Below are positions 26,801-35,278 of a stretch of 62,203 nucleotides of DNA, in pieces. Position 1 is the stretch's first letter; every line of letters begins with the position of its first letter. Both the position numbers and the translations under genes were made by a program. This DNA is from Jingweiarchaeum tengchongense (GTDB lineage Archaea > Nanobdellota > Nanobdellia > Jingweiarchaeales > Jingweiarchaeaceae), in assembly GCA_038874075.1 (NCBI GenBank), contig JAVZDD010000006.1:1-62203 (forward strand). The letters run 5' to 3'. The notes beneath the pieces are model-generated. The model did not search any database and had not been told where the DNA came from. It worked only from the letters and a program-made list of their open reading frames with translations.

Positions 26801-27310
26801 CAGGATAGATTGAAAACTGAATTGCAATATGAGGGATTAATGTACACGCATGATGTTTCTGATATAAATGCTGGTGCGAGAGTCTCATCATACAAGACAC
26901 TCGTGACAATGATAGATAAAGTTGAGAAGCAAATGGCTCTAGCTGAAAAGATCTTAGCTGTTAATAAATGTGATGTAGCCAGGATCATCATTGAAAAGCA
27001 CTTCTTGAAAGATATCAAAGGAAATTTAAGAGAATTTTCAAAGCAAGAGTTTAGGTGTATTGATTGTAATGAAAAGTATCGTAGAATACCATTAAGTGGC
27101 AAGTGTTTGAAATGTGGAGGAAAACTAGTGCTCACAGTGGCCGAGGGTACAGTAAGCAAATACTTAGATATTTCCTTGTCACTTGCAGAGCGATACAATT
27201 TACCTTCCTATTTAAGACAAACGTTGGAGATAATAAAAAGGAGAGTTGAATCAATATTTGGCAAGGAAAAAGAGAAGCAAACATTACTTAACTCTTATGC
27301 AAAATCATAG
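23849..27310 (+). CDS. dp2: DNA polymerase D large subunit (DP2)
   Basis: 1153 residues, uninterrupted by an intein. It shows FSGPIRAAGGTAAA near 150, a zinc cluster CxxC...CxxC near 655-695, the catalytic double-psi barrel with RRNCDGDEACF near 902, and a C-terminal zinc module (CIDC...CLKC) near 1070-1090 that contacts DP1. PolD is the main replicative polymerase of most non-crenarchaeal archaea. ATG 23849 is preferred over a TTG two codons upstream. Confidence 0.97.
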   Translation: MPIASEEMQGYFSEIESKVKTAYEIAQKARSLGLDPEDFVDIPLARDLSERVEGLVAVLKPEIKGTGLSQRIREIEKEFKPNDWRVALKIAEEVARGKFCSFNDLREAMELGIRVALAYVTLGIVSAPLEGFVELQIKKRMDGGNYVACFFSGPIRAAGGTAAAFTVIVADYLRRVFGFDKYDPTNEEIERYVTEIDDYHRVLARLQYLPIKEEISFLVSHIPIEITGDPTSDREVSNYKDLKRVGTNRIRGGMCLVLCEGVAQKAKKILKEIKSWGKDFFLDEWVFLQDYLEIQKKAHTKEIETNSKIKPDFRFIEESVAGRPVFSFPLARGGFRLRYGRSRVSGLAACSIHPATMRILDDFIAIGSQLRVERPGKACAITVCDTIEGPVVKLKDGSVIRVENELQALEIKDKIVEILFLGDILVSYGDFLEQNHVLVPSGYVEEWWIQELEEKAKDKVDIKTLKDRITKIGAEEAVKFSLEYNIPLHPRYTYFWNNIDNSLLFYLLNKLQTNSSIFENEIYVEGDDKVKRALELICIPHKYKERKILIEGDDAVAFLYSIGFLPDKTWKMKEALEFKDKDILTILNSISKIKIRDKAPITIGARLGRPEKAKLRKLKGSPQVLFPVGNQGGRMRSFNEAINKGYVEAEFPIFFCEKCNIKTIYTHCEICGEKTKEYKVCQKCKRYTQLNTHCGMPTRAFERRKIEIKDEIERALKNLNVELPELVKGVRGTSNKKRIPERIEKGILRAIHDLYVNKDGTIRFDIIEAPITHFKPKEIGTSIDKLRELGYKKDIFGNEIVSDEQVIELKPQDVILPDCEEWEGASASDALMKICNFIDDLLIRFYKLEPFYNIKSKGDLVGHLIIGLAPHTSAGIVGRIIGFSKTQAYFAHPYFHAAMRRNCDGDEACFILLLDALLNFSHQFLPATRGASTMDAPLVLTTILDPIEVDKEVHNMDVVNIYPLEFYEATLNWRDPNEVKINKVQDRLKTELQYEGLMYTHDVSDINAGARVSSYKTLVTMIDKVEKQMALAEKILAVNKCDVARIIIEKHFLKDIKGNLREFSKQEFRCIDCNEKYRRIPLSGKCLKCGGKLVLTVAEGTVSKYLDISLSLAERYNLPSYLRQTLEIIKRRVESIFGKEKEKQTLLNSYAKS

Positions 27311-27322
27311 TAGAAGCAAAAA

Positions 27323-28006
27323 ATGTTGAGAGAAGATTTGAAGGAAAAACAAAAGAAAAAATTAATTGCATTACAGATACAAAGACAAGTGCAAATACAG
27401 AAACAGAAAGAATTTTTCTTAATATTTTCTTTTATATTGACTGGTGTGATCGGTAGAATTGCTTTACAGAGTATACCTAGTGTTGAACCAATTACAGCAA
27501 TCGCAATCCTTTCTGGTATTTTATTTGGAAAAAAGAAAGGCGCATTTGTAGGGGCTTCAAGCTTCTATCTCTCAAATTTTTTTGTTTTTGGTGGGCAAGG
27601 CCCTTGGACTTTTTTTCAAGTTTTGGGTGCTGGGATTGCAGGTTATCTCGGCGGCTTGGTAAGGAGGAATAGAATATTATCAATTCTTATTATAACAATA
27701 ATCGCTACAATTTTATATGAAGCAATTGTTAATCTTACAGGTTTATTTTTTGTTGGCCTTCATTTACTTCCAATTTATTATCTTACAAGTTTACCATTCT
27801 CAATCACTCATTTAATCTCAAACATATTTTTTGTATTGGGGGTGCCGAAATTTGCGAAGTGGATCGAAGCTAAGACAAAGTTTAAAGAGATTGAAGACAA
27901 AGTATCTACCTTATTTTTTGAGCATAGTGGTAATAACCATACTATTTTTAATTTTTGGAGGAGAACACACAGGAAAGACCATAGTAATAGGAGAGAGACA
28001 AATTAA
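27323..28006 (+). CDS. ECF transporter S-component-like membrane protein
   Basis: 227 residues. A basic N-terminal tail (1-32) leads into about five or six membrane helices with GRIALQSIPSVEPITAIAILSGILFGKKKGAFVGASS and GGQGPWTFFQVLGAGIAGYLGG, the typical core of vitamin-binding ECF S components. The last 35 residues are hydrophilic and out of frame with the next gene, like a run-on. It overlaps the DUF4430 gene by 116 bases. Substrate unknown; no ECF ATPase lies in this window. Confidence 0.8.
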   Translation: MLREDLKEKQKKKLIALQIQRQVQIQKQKEFFLIFSFILTGVIGRIALQSIPSVEPITAIAILSGILFGKKKGAFVGASSFYLSNFFVFGGQGPWTFFQVLGAGIAGYLGGLVRRNRILSILIITIIATILYEAIVNLTGLFFVGLHLLPIYYLTSLPFSITHLISNIFFVLGVPKFAKWIEAKTKFKEIEDKVSTLFFEHSGNNHTIFNFWRRTHRKDHSNRRETN

Positions 28007-28286
28007 CTGTAAGATCATCGTAGATGACGGCAACGTGACGAACAGCTTTGACTTGGTTGTAAATAAAGGTAAGACTGCAATTGAAGCATTAGAAATAGTG
28101 ATGGATGTTGATGTGAACCAGACTAGTTTTGGCCCATTTATTACTTGTATTAATCATATTTGTGGTAGTAATGAAGAAAGGACATATTGGGCTTTCTATA
28201 TCAACGGAGAATACGCGATGGAAGGAGCAGGAAGTTACAAAGTAAAGCAAGGAGATGTTCTTAGTTTTAATCTTACAAAATATTGA
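27891..28286 (+). CDS. DUF4430 protein with N-terminal membrane anchor or signal
   Basis: About 131 residues from TTG 27891. An N-terminal hydrophobic segment (YLPYFLSIVVITILFLIFGG) acts as signal or anchor. The exported part has the DUF4430 (transcobalamin C-terminal-like) pattern: YWAFYINGEYAMEGAGSYKVKQGDVLSFNLTKY, two cysteines, and NxT sites. DUF4430 proteins are often near vitamin transporters; with the preceding S component this suggests ligand capture at the cell surface. The start is uncertain because no ATG lies in a good position. Confidence 0.75.
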   Translation: MKTKYLPYFLSIVVITILFLIFGGEHTGKTIVIGERQINCKIIVDDGNVTNSFDLVVNKGKTAIEALEIVMDVDVNQTSFGPFITCINHICGSNEERTYWAFYINGEYAMEGAGSYKVKQGDVLSFNLTKY

Positions 28287-28289
28287 TAA

Positions 28290-29483
28290 TTATTTCAGAT
28301 ACCAAAGCATTGTTGGAATAATCAAACAACCCATACAATTTGTCCTCTTTATCTTTGTTTTTATTGTGATATATCCAATTGTTGTTGAGGCAATTAAAAT
28401 TAATAATCCAATATAAGAGCTAAAAATAAAAACAAGAAGACATACAAAAACAAGTGAAAAAATCGTGAGTTTCCTGTAATTTATTTTGTTGATTTTATTA
28501 CAGATTAAAGATGAAAGTTTTAAAGATATTATAAAGCACAGAATGGCTGATAGAACACAAGTGAAAAGCAAGATTAATAAAGAAACCATATCAAAAATAG
28601 GTATTTCTCTTAGTAATGTAAATGCGCCAATTCTTGCTTTTTTCAATGTGAAAAATGTAATCAATGAAGCAATGACATAGGAGGAAGTTATACTTGAAAC
28701 AGATAATAGATATTCCTCATTATTTTCTTTTTTTGAAATTTCATCTGACAATATAGATATCTGGGCTGGACTTAATGTTGGAATGAAGCCTAGAATGATT
28801 GATGTCAACGAACTGCTTGTAACAATGTTTAATGCTCTTCCTTTTTTGATGTTGATATTGAATTTTTTCTTTTGCTCCTTTATTTTAACACTATTCTTCA
28901 TATTCAGGATGAGATTACTAATTCCAAAAAAACCAGTAAGTAGTGGAAACAATGGTTGATTGACATCAATCAAATTCAAGGAGATGAAACCAAGTAAACC
29001 AGCGCATAGAAATACTAAGATTGCAAATGATTTTTTTCTTAAATCTTCTTCCTTAAGTATTAGATGTACAGAAACTAAAAATAGGAATACAGGCACCAGC
29101 CCTCTTGCGTTGTAATAAATTATTGGTAAGATTTTGATGAAGATTGGAGATAAAATCGCAGATATTAATATTGAGAAGAGTGCGCCATAGCAACATATTT
29201 TCACGGCTTTCAGACCATAGCCTTCCAATACAAACCTATGCGCAGGCAAAACAGATAAAGAACTAATTTCATTTGGTATACCAATAAATGTTGATCTTAA
29301 AAATTCAAAGAAGATAGAAGCAGTTACTGTGCTTATGATAAGAATGCCAATTTCTAAAGAATTAAAATAATTCATTAAAAAAGGAGCAATTAGAACAAGC
29401 AAATTTGTGTGAAAGCCAGGGATAACTCCAAATATTATACCAAGGATTATGCCAATGAAAAATGCAACGAAACTAATTAACAT
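28290..29483 (-). CDS. TctA/DUF112-family membrane permease
   Basis: 397 residues with about ten membrane helices. The start LGIIFGVIPGFHTNLLV and the related later segment ILGFIPTLSPAQISIL give the duplicated G-xxP-G-x-(H/S) pattern of TctA-like permeases (archaeal COG1784). Bacterial relatives carry tricarboxylates with a binding protein, but none is seen here, and the archaeal branch is uncharacterised. It is convergent with the DUF4430 gene, 3 bases apart, and overlaps nth by 11 bases. Confidence 0.85.
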   Translation of the reverse strand: MLISFVAFFIGIILGIIFGVIPGFHTNLLVLIAPFLMNYFNSLEIGILIISTVTASIFFEFLRSTFIGIPNEISSLSVLPAHRFVLEGYGLKAVKICCYGALFSILISAILSPIFIKILPIIYYNARGLVPVFLFLVSVHLILKEEDLRKKSFAILVFLCAGLLGFISLNLIDVNQPLFPLLTGFFGISNLILNMKNSVKIKEQKKKFNINIKKGRALNIVTSSSLTSIILGFIPTLSPAQISILSDEISKKENNEEYLLSVSSITSSYVIASLITFFTLKKARIGAFTLLREIPIFDMVSLLILLFTCVLSAILCFIISLKLSSLICNKINKINYRKLTIFSLVFVCLLVFIFSSYIGLLILIASTTIGYITIKTKIKRTNCMGCLIIPTMLWYLK

Positions 29484-30099
29484 ATCTGCAGAACCTTTTT
29501 ATTGGACACATTTCACACTTTGGCTTGGATGTTCTGCATATCTCTTTTCCGAATTCAACAAATAGAAAATTAACCAATTTTTTATCTTTTTCTTTGACAA
29601 GTGCTTCAATCTTTTCCTTTATTTTTTCGTAGCCATCTTTTTCATCTACAATACCCAGCCTTTTCGCCACAACAGCAACGTGAACATCAACCGGTATCGT
29701 AGCAACACCATAACCAAAGCATAAAACACAATCAGCTGTTTTTTTACCAACACCAGGTAAATTGATCAATACTTCTCTTTCCCTTGGCACTTTCCCATTA
29801 TATCTCTCTTTCAATATCTTTGCAATCTCCTTTATCCTCTTCGCCTTTATTCGATAAAAACCAACAGGTCTTATCGTCTCCTCGATTTCCTTCACATCAG
29901 CATTTATAAAATCATCAATTTTCTTAAACTTTTTAAACAATTTTTTTGAAGCTTCATGTGTGATTTCATCCCTTGTCCTTTGTGAAAGTAAAGTTGTGAA
30001 CAAAACATGTAATGGTTCATCTTTATATTTAACAACATGGTATCTTCTTTTGAGTATATGTATGACATCATCCAAAAAATTATTTGAAGGATTCTTCAC
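29473..30099 (-). CDS. nth: Endonuclease III
   Basis: About 208 residues. The helix-hairpin-helix LINLPGVGKKTADCVL carries the catalytic Lys, and VDVHVAVVAKRLG carries the catalytic Asp. The C-terminal Fe-S cluster motif C-x6-C-x2-C-x5-C is complete (CRTSKPKCEMCPIKRFC). It removes oxidised pyrimidines in base excision repair. GTG 30099, preceded by GGTG, is preferred; a TTG at 30138 would lengthen the overlap with the AK6 gene to 59 bases. Confidence 0.93.
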   Translation of the reverse strand: MKNPSNNFLDDVIHILKRRYHVVKYKDEPLHVLFTTLLSQRTRDEITHEASKKLFKKFKKIDDFINADVKEIEETIRPVGFYRIKAKRIKEIAKILKERYNGKVPREREVLINLPGVGKKTADCVLCFGYGVATIPVDVHVAVVAKRLGIVDEKDGYEKIKEKIEALVKEKDKKLVNFLFVEFGKEICRTSKPKCEMCPIKRFCRYVN

Positions 30100-30622
30100 C
30101 CCAACACACCGAACAGCTTGCTTTCTTTCTTTTTTCAATCACATCAATAATCTCTTTAACTACTTCATCTATCTTTCTTTTGCTTGTGTCTATCTCATGC
30201 ACTTTATGTCCATTCTTTAATGCTTCATAAGTGCATACACCAACTATCTCAGCTTCAACATTTTCTATTATTTTTTCTTTTTTGTATCCTTTACTTTCCA
30301 ATCTTCTCTTCAATTCTCTTGGATTACACCTAAGTACAATACAAATTTCACAGAATTTTGGTTTTGCCACATGCGCAAAATGTGAATCCACAATTACCTG
30401 CTTGTCTATTTTTTTTATGATGCTTTCTATGTCCTGCGCAAATCTTTCTTCATCGACAATCTTTATTTTTCTTTTTTTATCATAGCCAATAACAACTTTT
30501 TTATCTATTTTAATTACATCATCAATACCCACAACAATTGCGTCTAATCTCTTCGCTAAAACCTTAGCAATCCTTGTTTTCCCAGTTCCAGGTGTCCCCG
30601 AAATCAATATTGCTTTTTTCAT
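30080..30622 (-). CDS. AK6/Fap7-type adenylate kinase
   Basis: 180 residues. The P-loop is ISGTPGTGKTRIAK (residues 7-20); later motifs are VDSHFAH and LRCNPRELKRRLESKGYKKEKI, typical of AK6/Fap7. The family has adenylate kinase/ATPase activity and, in eukaryotes and archaea, assists late small-subunit ribosome assembly with S11 (uS11). It overlaps the phosphoesterase upstream by 4 bases and nth downstream, so it belongs to the same operon. Confidence 0.88.
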   Translation of the reverse strand: MKKAILISGTPGTGKTRIAKVLAKRLDAIVVGIDDVIKIDKKVVIGYDKKRKIKIVDEERFAQDIESIIKKIDKQVIVDSHFAHVAKPKFCEICIVLRCNPRELKRRLESKGYKKEKIIENVEAEIVGVCTYEALKNGHKVHEIDTSKRKIDEVVKEIIDVIEKRKKASCSVCWGEESFK

Positions 30623-31215
30623 AATTCAATTACAACTCCTTTTTTCCCCGCATTTATTACTTTTGTTTTCTTAACAAAATCTTCCTCTCCAGCATGCTCG
30701 TGTATATGACCACATATACAGATTTCCACATCAGCACTTTCGATGAAATCTCTAATGGATTTGCTTCCAGTGTGCATTCCAAGCAGATGATCTAATTTTG
30801 TTTTATAAGGTGGGTTATGGGTGACGAGCACAATTTTATTTAAATTTAAAAAACTTGAAAGAAGCCTTTTAAATTCACTCTCACTAATTTCATAAGGTGT
30901 AAAAAAAGGCGTTGGGAGGGAGCCACCAATCCCAACAAAGTTGTAATTTCCAATTCTCTCACTTTTTCCATGTATGAATTTAAAATTATACTTCTTGCAA
31001 ATTTCTAATAAAATTTCAGGTCTTTCACTATTGCCAGGTATGATGAAAATTTCCTTGTTTGCCTTAGCCAATTCCGCGCAACTTCTTTCTAGGCCAGTTC
31101 CGAATGTGCTGATATCACCTGCACAAACTAAGAAATCCACTTCATCCGCCCTTTCTATGAGCTTTCTAATTGCTTCCAAATCTTGATGTACATCGGAAAA
31201 GGCAAGAAATTTCAT
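30619..31215 (-). CDS. Metallophosphoesterase
   Basis: 198 residues with FSDVHQD, CAGDIS, PGNSE, VTHNPP and GHIHEH in order, the motif set of small calcineurin-like phosphoesterases. The GNSE motif replaces GNHD, as in some archaeal relatives. Substrate unknown. Start and stop overlap both neighbours by 4 bases (PIN-ATPase upstream, AK6 downstream), indicating a translationally coupled operon. Confidence 0.88.
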   Translation of the reverse strand: MKFLAFSDVHQDLEAIRKLIERADEVDFLVCAGDISTFGTGLERSCAELAKANKEIFIIPGNSERPEILLEICKKYNFKFIHGKSERIGNYNFVGIGGSLPTPFFTPYEISESEFKRLLSSFLNLNKIVLVTHNPPYKTKLDHLLGMHTGSKSIRDFIESADVEICICGHIHEHAGEEDFVKKTKVINAGKKGVVIEL

Positions 31216-32756
31216 TTTGCTTCGACTCTTATACTCGCTTTGTACTTCTTTTCTAACTTTTTTATTCTTTTTCCCTTCCTTCCTACTATATTTGCAATCT
31301 GTTCCTTTGGTACAATGATCAACACATTACTACCATTTACTTCTATACTAGCAGTAGGTGCAATCTCACCAAGTTCTTCTTCTATCTTTTCTCTTAACCC
31401 GGCCTTTCTCCTTATTGGCACAACAACAGTTTCTTCTCCAAATGTGTACATCTCATATTCTAGTTGTTTTGTTAAAAAGTCCCTAATTTCAATTACAGGC
31501 CTTGATAGATCTCTCTCCCTCATTCCACTTGGCATCTTCACCGTCATCTTCAATTCGTACACCTTTGCAACATTTCCACCCTGCATGAATATCACAGTAT
31601 CAATAATACTTGGTATCATACCGAGTTCAACTCTCCTCACAAATCTTTGTATTGCATCAATTGCAGTCGATGCATGTATCACACCAATCATACCAATTCC
31701 AGCTAATCGCATATCTGAATATAACTTAAAATCTGGATCATCTCTCATTTCATCAAATATTGTATAATCTGGTCTTGAGAGTAAGAGTATGTCGTGTATC
31801 TCTTCACTCGTCCCCAATTGCTTTGAATACTGTGTGATCTCATCAGGTAAAATTAAGTCCCTAGGGCTTTCTACTGTTTTCACAATTTTCCCCTTTTTCT
31901 GATAAAATTCAGCCAAAGCTTGCGCCATTGTTGTTTTTCCATGACCAGGTGGCCCAGCAATTAATATTCCTTCTGCCTTTTCCTCAAACCTTTTTATCAA
32001 CTCCTTAGGTAAGTTATAATCCTCGATATTTAATTTCACCAAAGGTCTAGCTGCCGTTATCTCCCAACCATCAGAAAATGGAGGCCTCGTAATTATTATT
32101 CGATAATTCTTTAATTGAACGATTGTCGAACCTTTCCTATCAATCTCAACGAACCCTTTCTTATTCGTTCTCGCGAACTCAACAATTTCCTTTGCAATTT
32201 CCTCGATTTCCTCTTTTTTAAGTCGCTCATCACCAATTTTTACAAATTGCCAATTTCCAGGCTTACCTTTTTTTGCATATGGAAAAACATTTTCTTTTAA
32301 GTGAACACTCATTGTTTCATTATCAAAAAACTTCTCAAGTTCCAACTTCTCTTTTTTTGGCCTTAATTCAATATAAATTGTTTCAACACCCATTGCTCTT
32401 GCAGCTTCTGCTTGTACAAGATCACCAGTAATCAGACAGGCACTCTTCTCCACTGCCAGTTCGCGGATTAAAGCATCTATCTCGCCAGCCTTTGCATATT
32501 TTATTTCCATACTACTGGGTCTAACCCCAGTAAATTCTAATTCAATCTTTTTCTCATTAGCCAATTCTCTCAGTCTTCTTAACTCATCAAGACCAGCCAA
32601 TCCGATTGGTTTTCCAAAATTTGCCTGATTCTCAAGTTCGGAGATCACTGCGTTGTGAATAATTATCCTACCTTTTATTTCACCCTTCAAAATCAAATCA
32701 GAAACAACTCTTTCTATGATTACACTGGTATCTGGCACATATAATTTTTTTTCCAT
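31212..32756 (-). CDS. PIN-domain ATPase with C-terminal KH domain
   Basis: 514 residues in three parts. A PIN nuclease-like domain occupies 1-140 (VPDTSVIIERV, GEIDALI, CLITGDLVQAEAA). A PilT/VirB11-like ATPase follows with Walker A GPPGHGKTTMA near 268 and a Walker B-like FDEMRDDPDF. A KH domain with the GRKG loop (IVGRKGKRIKKLEKKY) ends the protein. This architecture is conserved across archaea (COG1855) but its job is not established; an RNA-directed function is likely. All acidic PIN residues seem present. Confidence 0.92.
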   Translation of the reverse strand: MEKKLYVPDTSVIIERVVSDLILKGEIKGRIIIHNAVISELENQANFGKPIGLAGLDELRRLRELANEKKIELEFTGVRPSSMEIKYAKAGEIDALIRELAVEKSACLITGDLVQAEAARAMGVETIYIELRPKKEKLELEKFFDNETMSVHLKENVFPYAKKGKPGNWQFVKIGDERLKKEEIEEIAKEIVEFARTNKKGFVEIDRKGSTIVQLKNYRIIITRPPFSDGWEITAARPLVKLNIEDYNLPKELIKRFEEKAEGILIAGPPGHGKTTMAQALAEFYQKKGKIVKTVESPRDLILPDEITQYSKQLGTSEEIHDILLLSRPDYTIFDEMRDDPDFKLYSDMRLAGIGMIGVIHASTAIDAIQRFVRRVELGMIPSIIDTVIFMQGGNVAKVYELKMTVKMPSGMRERDLSRPVIEIRDFLTKQLEYEMYTFGEETVVVPIRRKAGLREKIEEELGEIAPTASIEVNGSNVLIIVPKEQIANIVGRKGKRIKKLEKKYKASIRVEAK

Positions 32757-32785
32757 ATCAAATAAACAAATAAATCTAATTTAAA

Positions 32786-34069
32786 TTACTTTGCTTTTAT
32801 TACTTTTATTCCGTTCATATAAGGAACAAGCACATCTGGAATTTTTACAGAACCATCTTCTTGTTGGTAGATTTCTAATATTGCCATCATCGTTCTACTC
32901 GTCGCGAGCGCAGTGTTGTTTAATGTGTGCACATAACCAGCAGGGGGTAAACCTTCTTTTTCCCTATACTTTATATTCAATCTTCTAGCTTGGTAATCAG
33001 TGCAATTTGAGTTCGAGCCAACTTCTCTATACTTTCCATCAACCATCCATACTTCTATATCATACTTTTTAGCCGCAATTGTACCAATGTCCCCAGAACA
33101 AACATTAACAACACGGTAAGGTAATTTAAGCGCTTTGTATAAATCTTCTGAATTTTTTTGCAATTCTTCATGAAGTTTCCACGAGTCGTTTGGATGACAA
33201 AATATGAATTGTTCCACCTTATTGAATTGATGCATCCTAAACAATCCCTTTGTATATTTTCCATGTGCTCCAACTTCCTTTCTAAAACAGGGGCTAACTC
33301 CAACGAGTTTTATTGGCAATTCTTTAGCATTTATTGTTTCATTCATAAACATTGCTGCTAACGGATGTTCAGCTGTTGCGATCAAATACAAATCTTCTTT
33401 TTCAATCTTGTACATTACATTTTCAAAATCAGCTAAATCCACAACACCCTCATATGGTTTTCTTCTTATCATGAATGGCGGTTCAATTAATATGTATCCT
33501 CTCTTCATTAAGAAATCGATTGCAAACCTAATGATTGCATAATCTAAAAGCACAAGCTCATTTTTAAAGTAATAGAAACCCTTCCCTGCCACTTTTGCAG
33601 CTCTTTCTTGGTCAATGATCCCAAGCCCCAATGCAATTTCCAAGTGGTTTTTTGGTTTGAAATTAAATTTTGGTATCGTTCCCCATCTTCTTATTTCAAC
33701 ATTATCATTCTCATCCTTACCAATCGGTACGGATTCATGCAAGATGTTGGGTAATTTGTATAATATCTCATCTATTCTGTTTTTATATTTCTCAATTTCC
33801 ATTTCAATCTTTTTAATTTGCATTGGAATTTCTTCAATTTCCTTTATCTCTTTACTTACATCCTTCCCCTTCTTTTTTAATTCTGCAACTTGCCTTGAAA
33901 TTATGTTTCTTTTATGTCTTAATTCTCCAACTTTCTTTACTCCCTCTCTCCATTTTTTGTCTATTTCCAACAATTCATCGACCAATTGAACCCTATCTTT
34001 CATACCTCTCTTTATCAGATCATCTTTAACAATTTCAGGTTTCTCCCTGATGAGTTTAATATCCAACAT
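32786..34069 (-). CDS. serS: Seryl-tRNA synthetase
   Basis: 427 residues of the common (bacterial/eukaryotic-like) SerRS. The N-terminal coiled-coil arm spans about 30-110, followed by class II motifs: LIATAEHPLAAMF, FRKEVGAHGKYTKGLFRMHQFNKVEQF (motif 2) and LNNTALATSRTMMAILEIYQ (motif 3). It is not the rare methanogen type. It follows nrdG by 36 bases on the same strand. It charges tRNA-Ser. Confidence 0.97.
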   Translation of the reverse strand: MLDIKLIREKPEIVKDDLIKRGMKDRVQLVDELLEIDKKWREGVKKVGELRHKRNIISRQVAELKKKGKDVSKEIKEIEEIPMQIKKIEMEIEKYKNRIDEILYKLPNILHESVPIGKDENDNVEIRRWGTIPKFNFKPKNHLEIALGLGIIDQERAAKVAGKGFYYFKNELVLLDYAIIRFAIDFLMKRGYILIEPPFMIRRKPYEGVVDLADFENVMYKIEKEDLYLIATAEHPLAAMFMNETINAKELPIKLVGVSPCFRKEVGAHGKYTKGLFRMHQFNKVEQFIFCHPNDSWKLHEELQKNSEDLYKALKLPYRVVNVCSGDIGTIAAKKYDIEVWMVDGKYREVGSNSNCTDYQARRLNIKYREKEGLPPAGYVHTLNNTALATSRTMMAILEIYQQEDGSVKIPDVLVPYMNGIKVIKAK

Positions 34070-34105
34070 AAAAACACTATTATATTTAGTGATAAATAAA
34101 CTTTA

Positions 34106-34810
34106 TCAAAACCTTAGAATCACATTTTTCATTTTTTTTGATAGATTCCTTATCCTCACCATCTCATCTACGCTAAAGCTTTTGCCAACAAGTCCCTTAT
34201 CTACAATATTACCAATGTCTGACCGAAACATCTGCCAAACCCAAATTTTATAAGGAAAGATTTGTTTATGGATCATCTTTAATTCTCTCTCTCCAACCAA
34301 GCCAGGGACAAGGGTTGTTCTCAATTCATAATCAACATTAAATTTTTTAGCGATTTCAATACTTTCTTTTATTTTTTTAATATTTACTTCCTTACCTGTC
34401 AAATTTCCGTAGCTTTCTTTATTTAATGATGTTTTAACATCGATTGCAACGAAATCCAACAATTCCATCCCCATCAATTCTTTTAACAGATCGGGAAAGC
34501 TTCCATTCGTAAAAATTCCAATTAAAAGTTTCATTTTTTTACCCCATTTTCCAATCTCAACTACTGCATCTTTTTGCAACAAAGGCTCACCACCAGTTAT
34601 TACAATTGCATCGATTAACGGTAAATTCTTTCTTATTTCATTTTTAACCCAATCGATTTCTCTTAAGAACCCAGGTTTAAACACTAATATGTCAGCATTG
34701 AAACAATATCTACATCTAAAATTACACCCAGCAAAGAAAACAACAGAAGCTATTTTCTTTGGATAATCAACTGTTGAGATGCCTTGTACACCAGCTATGT
34801 AAGCTTTCAT
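34106..34810 (-). CDS. nrdG: Anaerobic ribonucleotide reductase activating protein (radical SAM)
   Basis: 234 residues. The radical SAM motif C29-x3-C33-x2-C36 occurs in FFAGCNFRCRYCFNAD, followed by the GGE motif (ITGGEPLLQ). The DYPKKIASVVF lead-in is typical of the archaeal NrdG-like group. It makes the glycyl radical on NrdD using SAM and an electron donor. Encoded at the end of the dNTP operon, one base after the dCMP deaminase gene, so it should activate one or both NrdD proteins here. Confidence 0.92.
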   Translation of the reverse strand: MKAYIAGVQGISTVDYPKKIASVVFFAGCNFRCRYCFNADILVFKPGFLREIDWVKNEIRKNLPLIDAIVITGGEPLLQKDAVVEIGKWGKKMKLLIGIFTNGSFPDLLKELMGMELLDFVAIDVKTSLNKESYGNLTGKEVNIKKIKESIEIAKKFNVDYELRTTLVPGLVGERELKMIHKQIFPYKIWVWQMFRSDIGNIVDKGLVGKSFSVDEMVRIRNLSKKMKNVILRF

Positions 34811-35275
34811 TTACTCTTCCTTTAAATCAATTTTATCAATCTGCATTTTACTTTGTTCAATTAATTCTTTTAATGTTTTGTTGTTCATTGCATCGTGTTC
34901 CTTTAAGTAGACGACCCTTTTGATACCTGCATTAATCAATGCCTTAAAGCAACCAATACAAGGAAAGGTTGTTGTGTATATAGTAGCACCATCAACACTA
35001 ACACCATGAACTGCTGCTTGTATGATTGTGTTCATTTCTGCATGCACAGCCCTGCAATTTTCATAATCAACCATAGAACCGACATTTAACCTTAAACAAG
35101 TCTCTCTCGTGCAATGAGGTAAGCCCCTTGGTGCTCCATTATAACCAGTAGCAATAATATGTTTATCTTTTACAAGTACTGCCCCCCTCTTTACTTTCAC
35201 ACAAGTAGAACGTTTAGCCACCAACAAAGCGATTCGCATAAAATATTCATCCAATGGCATTCTATTTTCTTCCAT
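34811..35275 (-). CDS. dCMP deaminase family protein
   Basis: 154 residues. Zinc and catalytic residues are in AVHAEMNTII (HAE) and TTFPCIGCFKALI (PCxxC); TGYNGAPRGLPHC is the family segment that binds substrate and is typical of ComEB-type dCMP deaminases. It converts dCMP to dUMP, the precursor of thymidylate. It lies between dcd and nrdG in the dNTP operon. No thymidylate synthase gene is seen in the window. Confidence 0.93.
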   Translation of the reverse strand: MEENRMPLDEYFMRIALLVAKRSTCVKVKRGAVLVKDKHIIATGYNGAPRGLPHCTRETCLRLNVGSMVDYENCRAVHAEMNTIIQAAVHGVSVDGATIYTTTFPCIGCFKALINAGIKRVVYLKEHDAMNNKTLKELIEQSKMQIDKIDLKEE

Positions 35276-35278
35276 ATT

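Noticed and set aside
23849..27310. Possible intein in DP2 or PolB
   Set aside because: Both proteins read continuously with normal length and no intein splice motifs.
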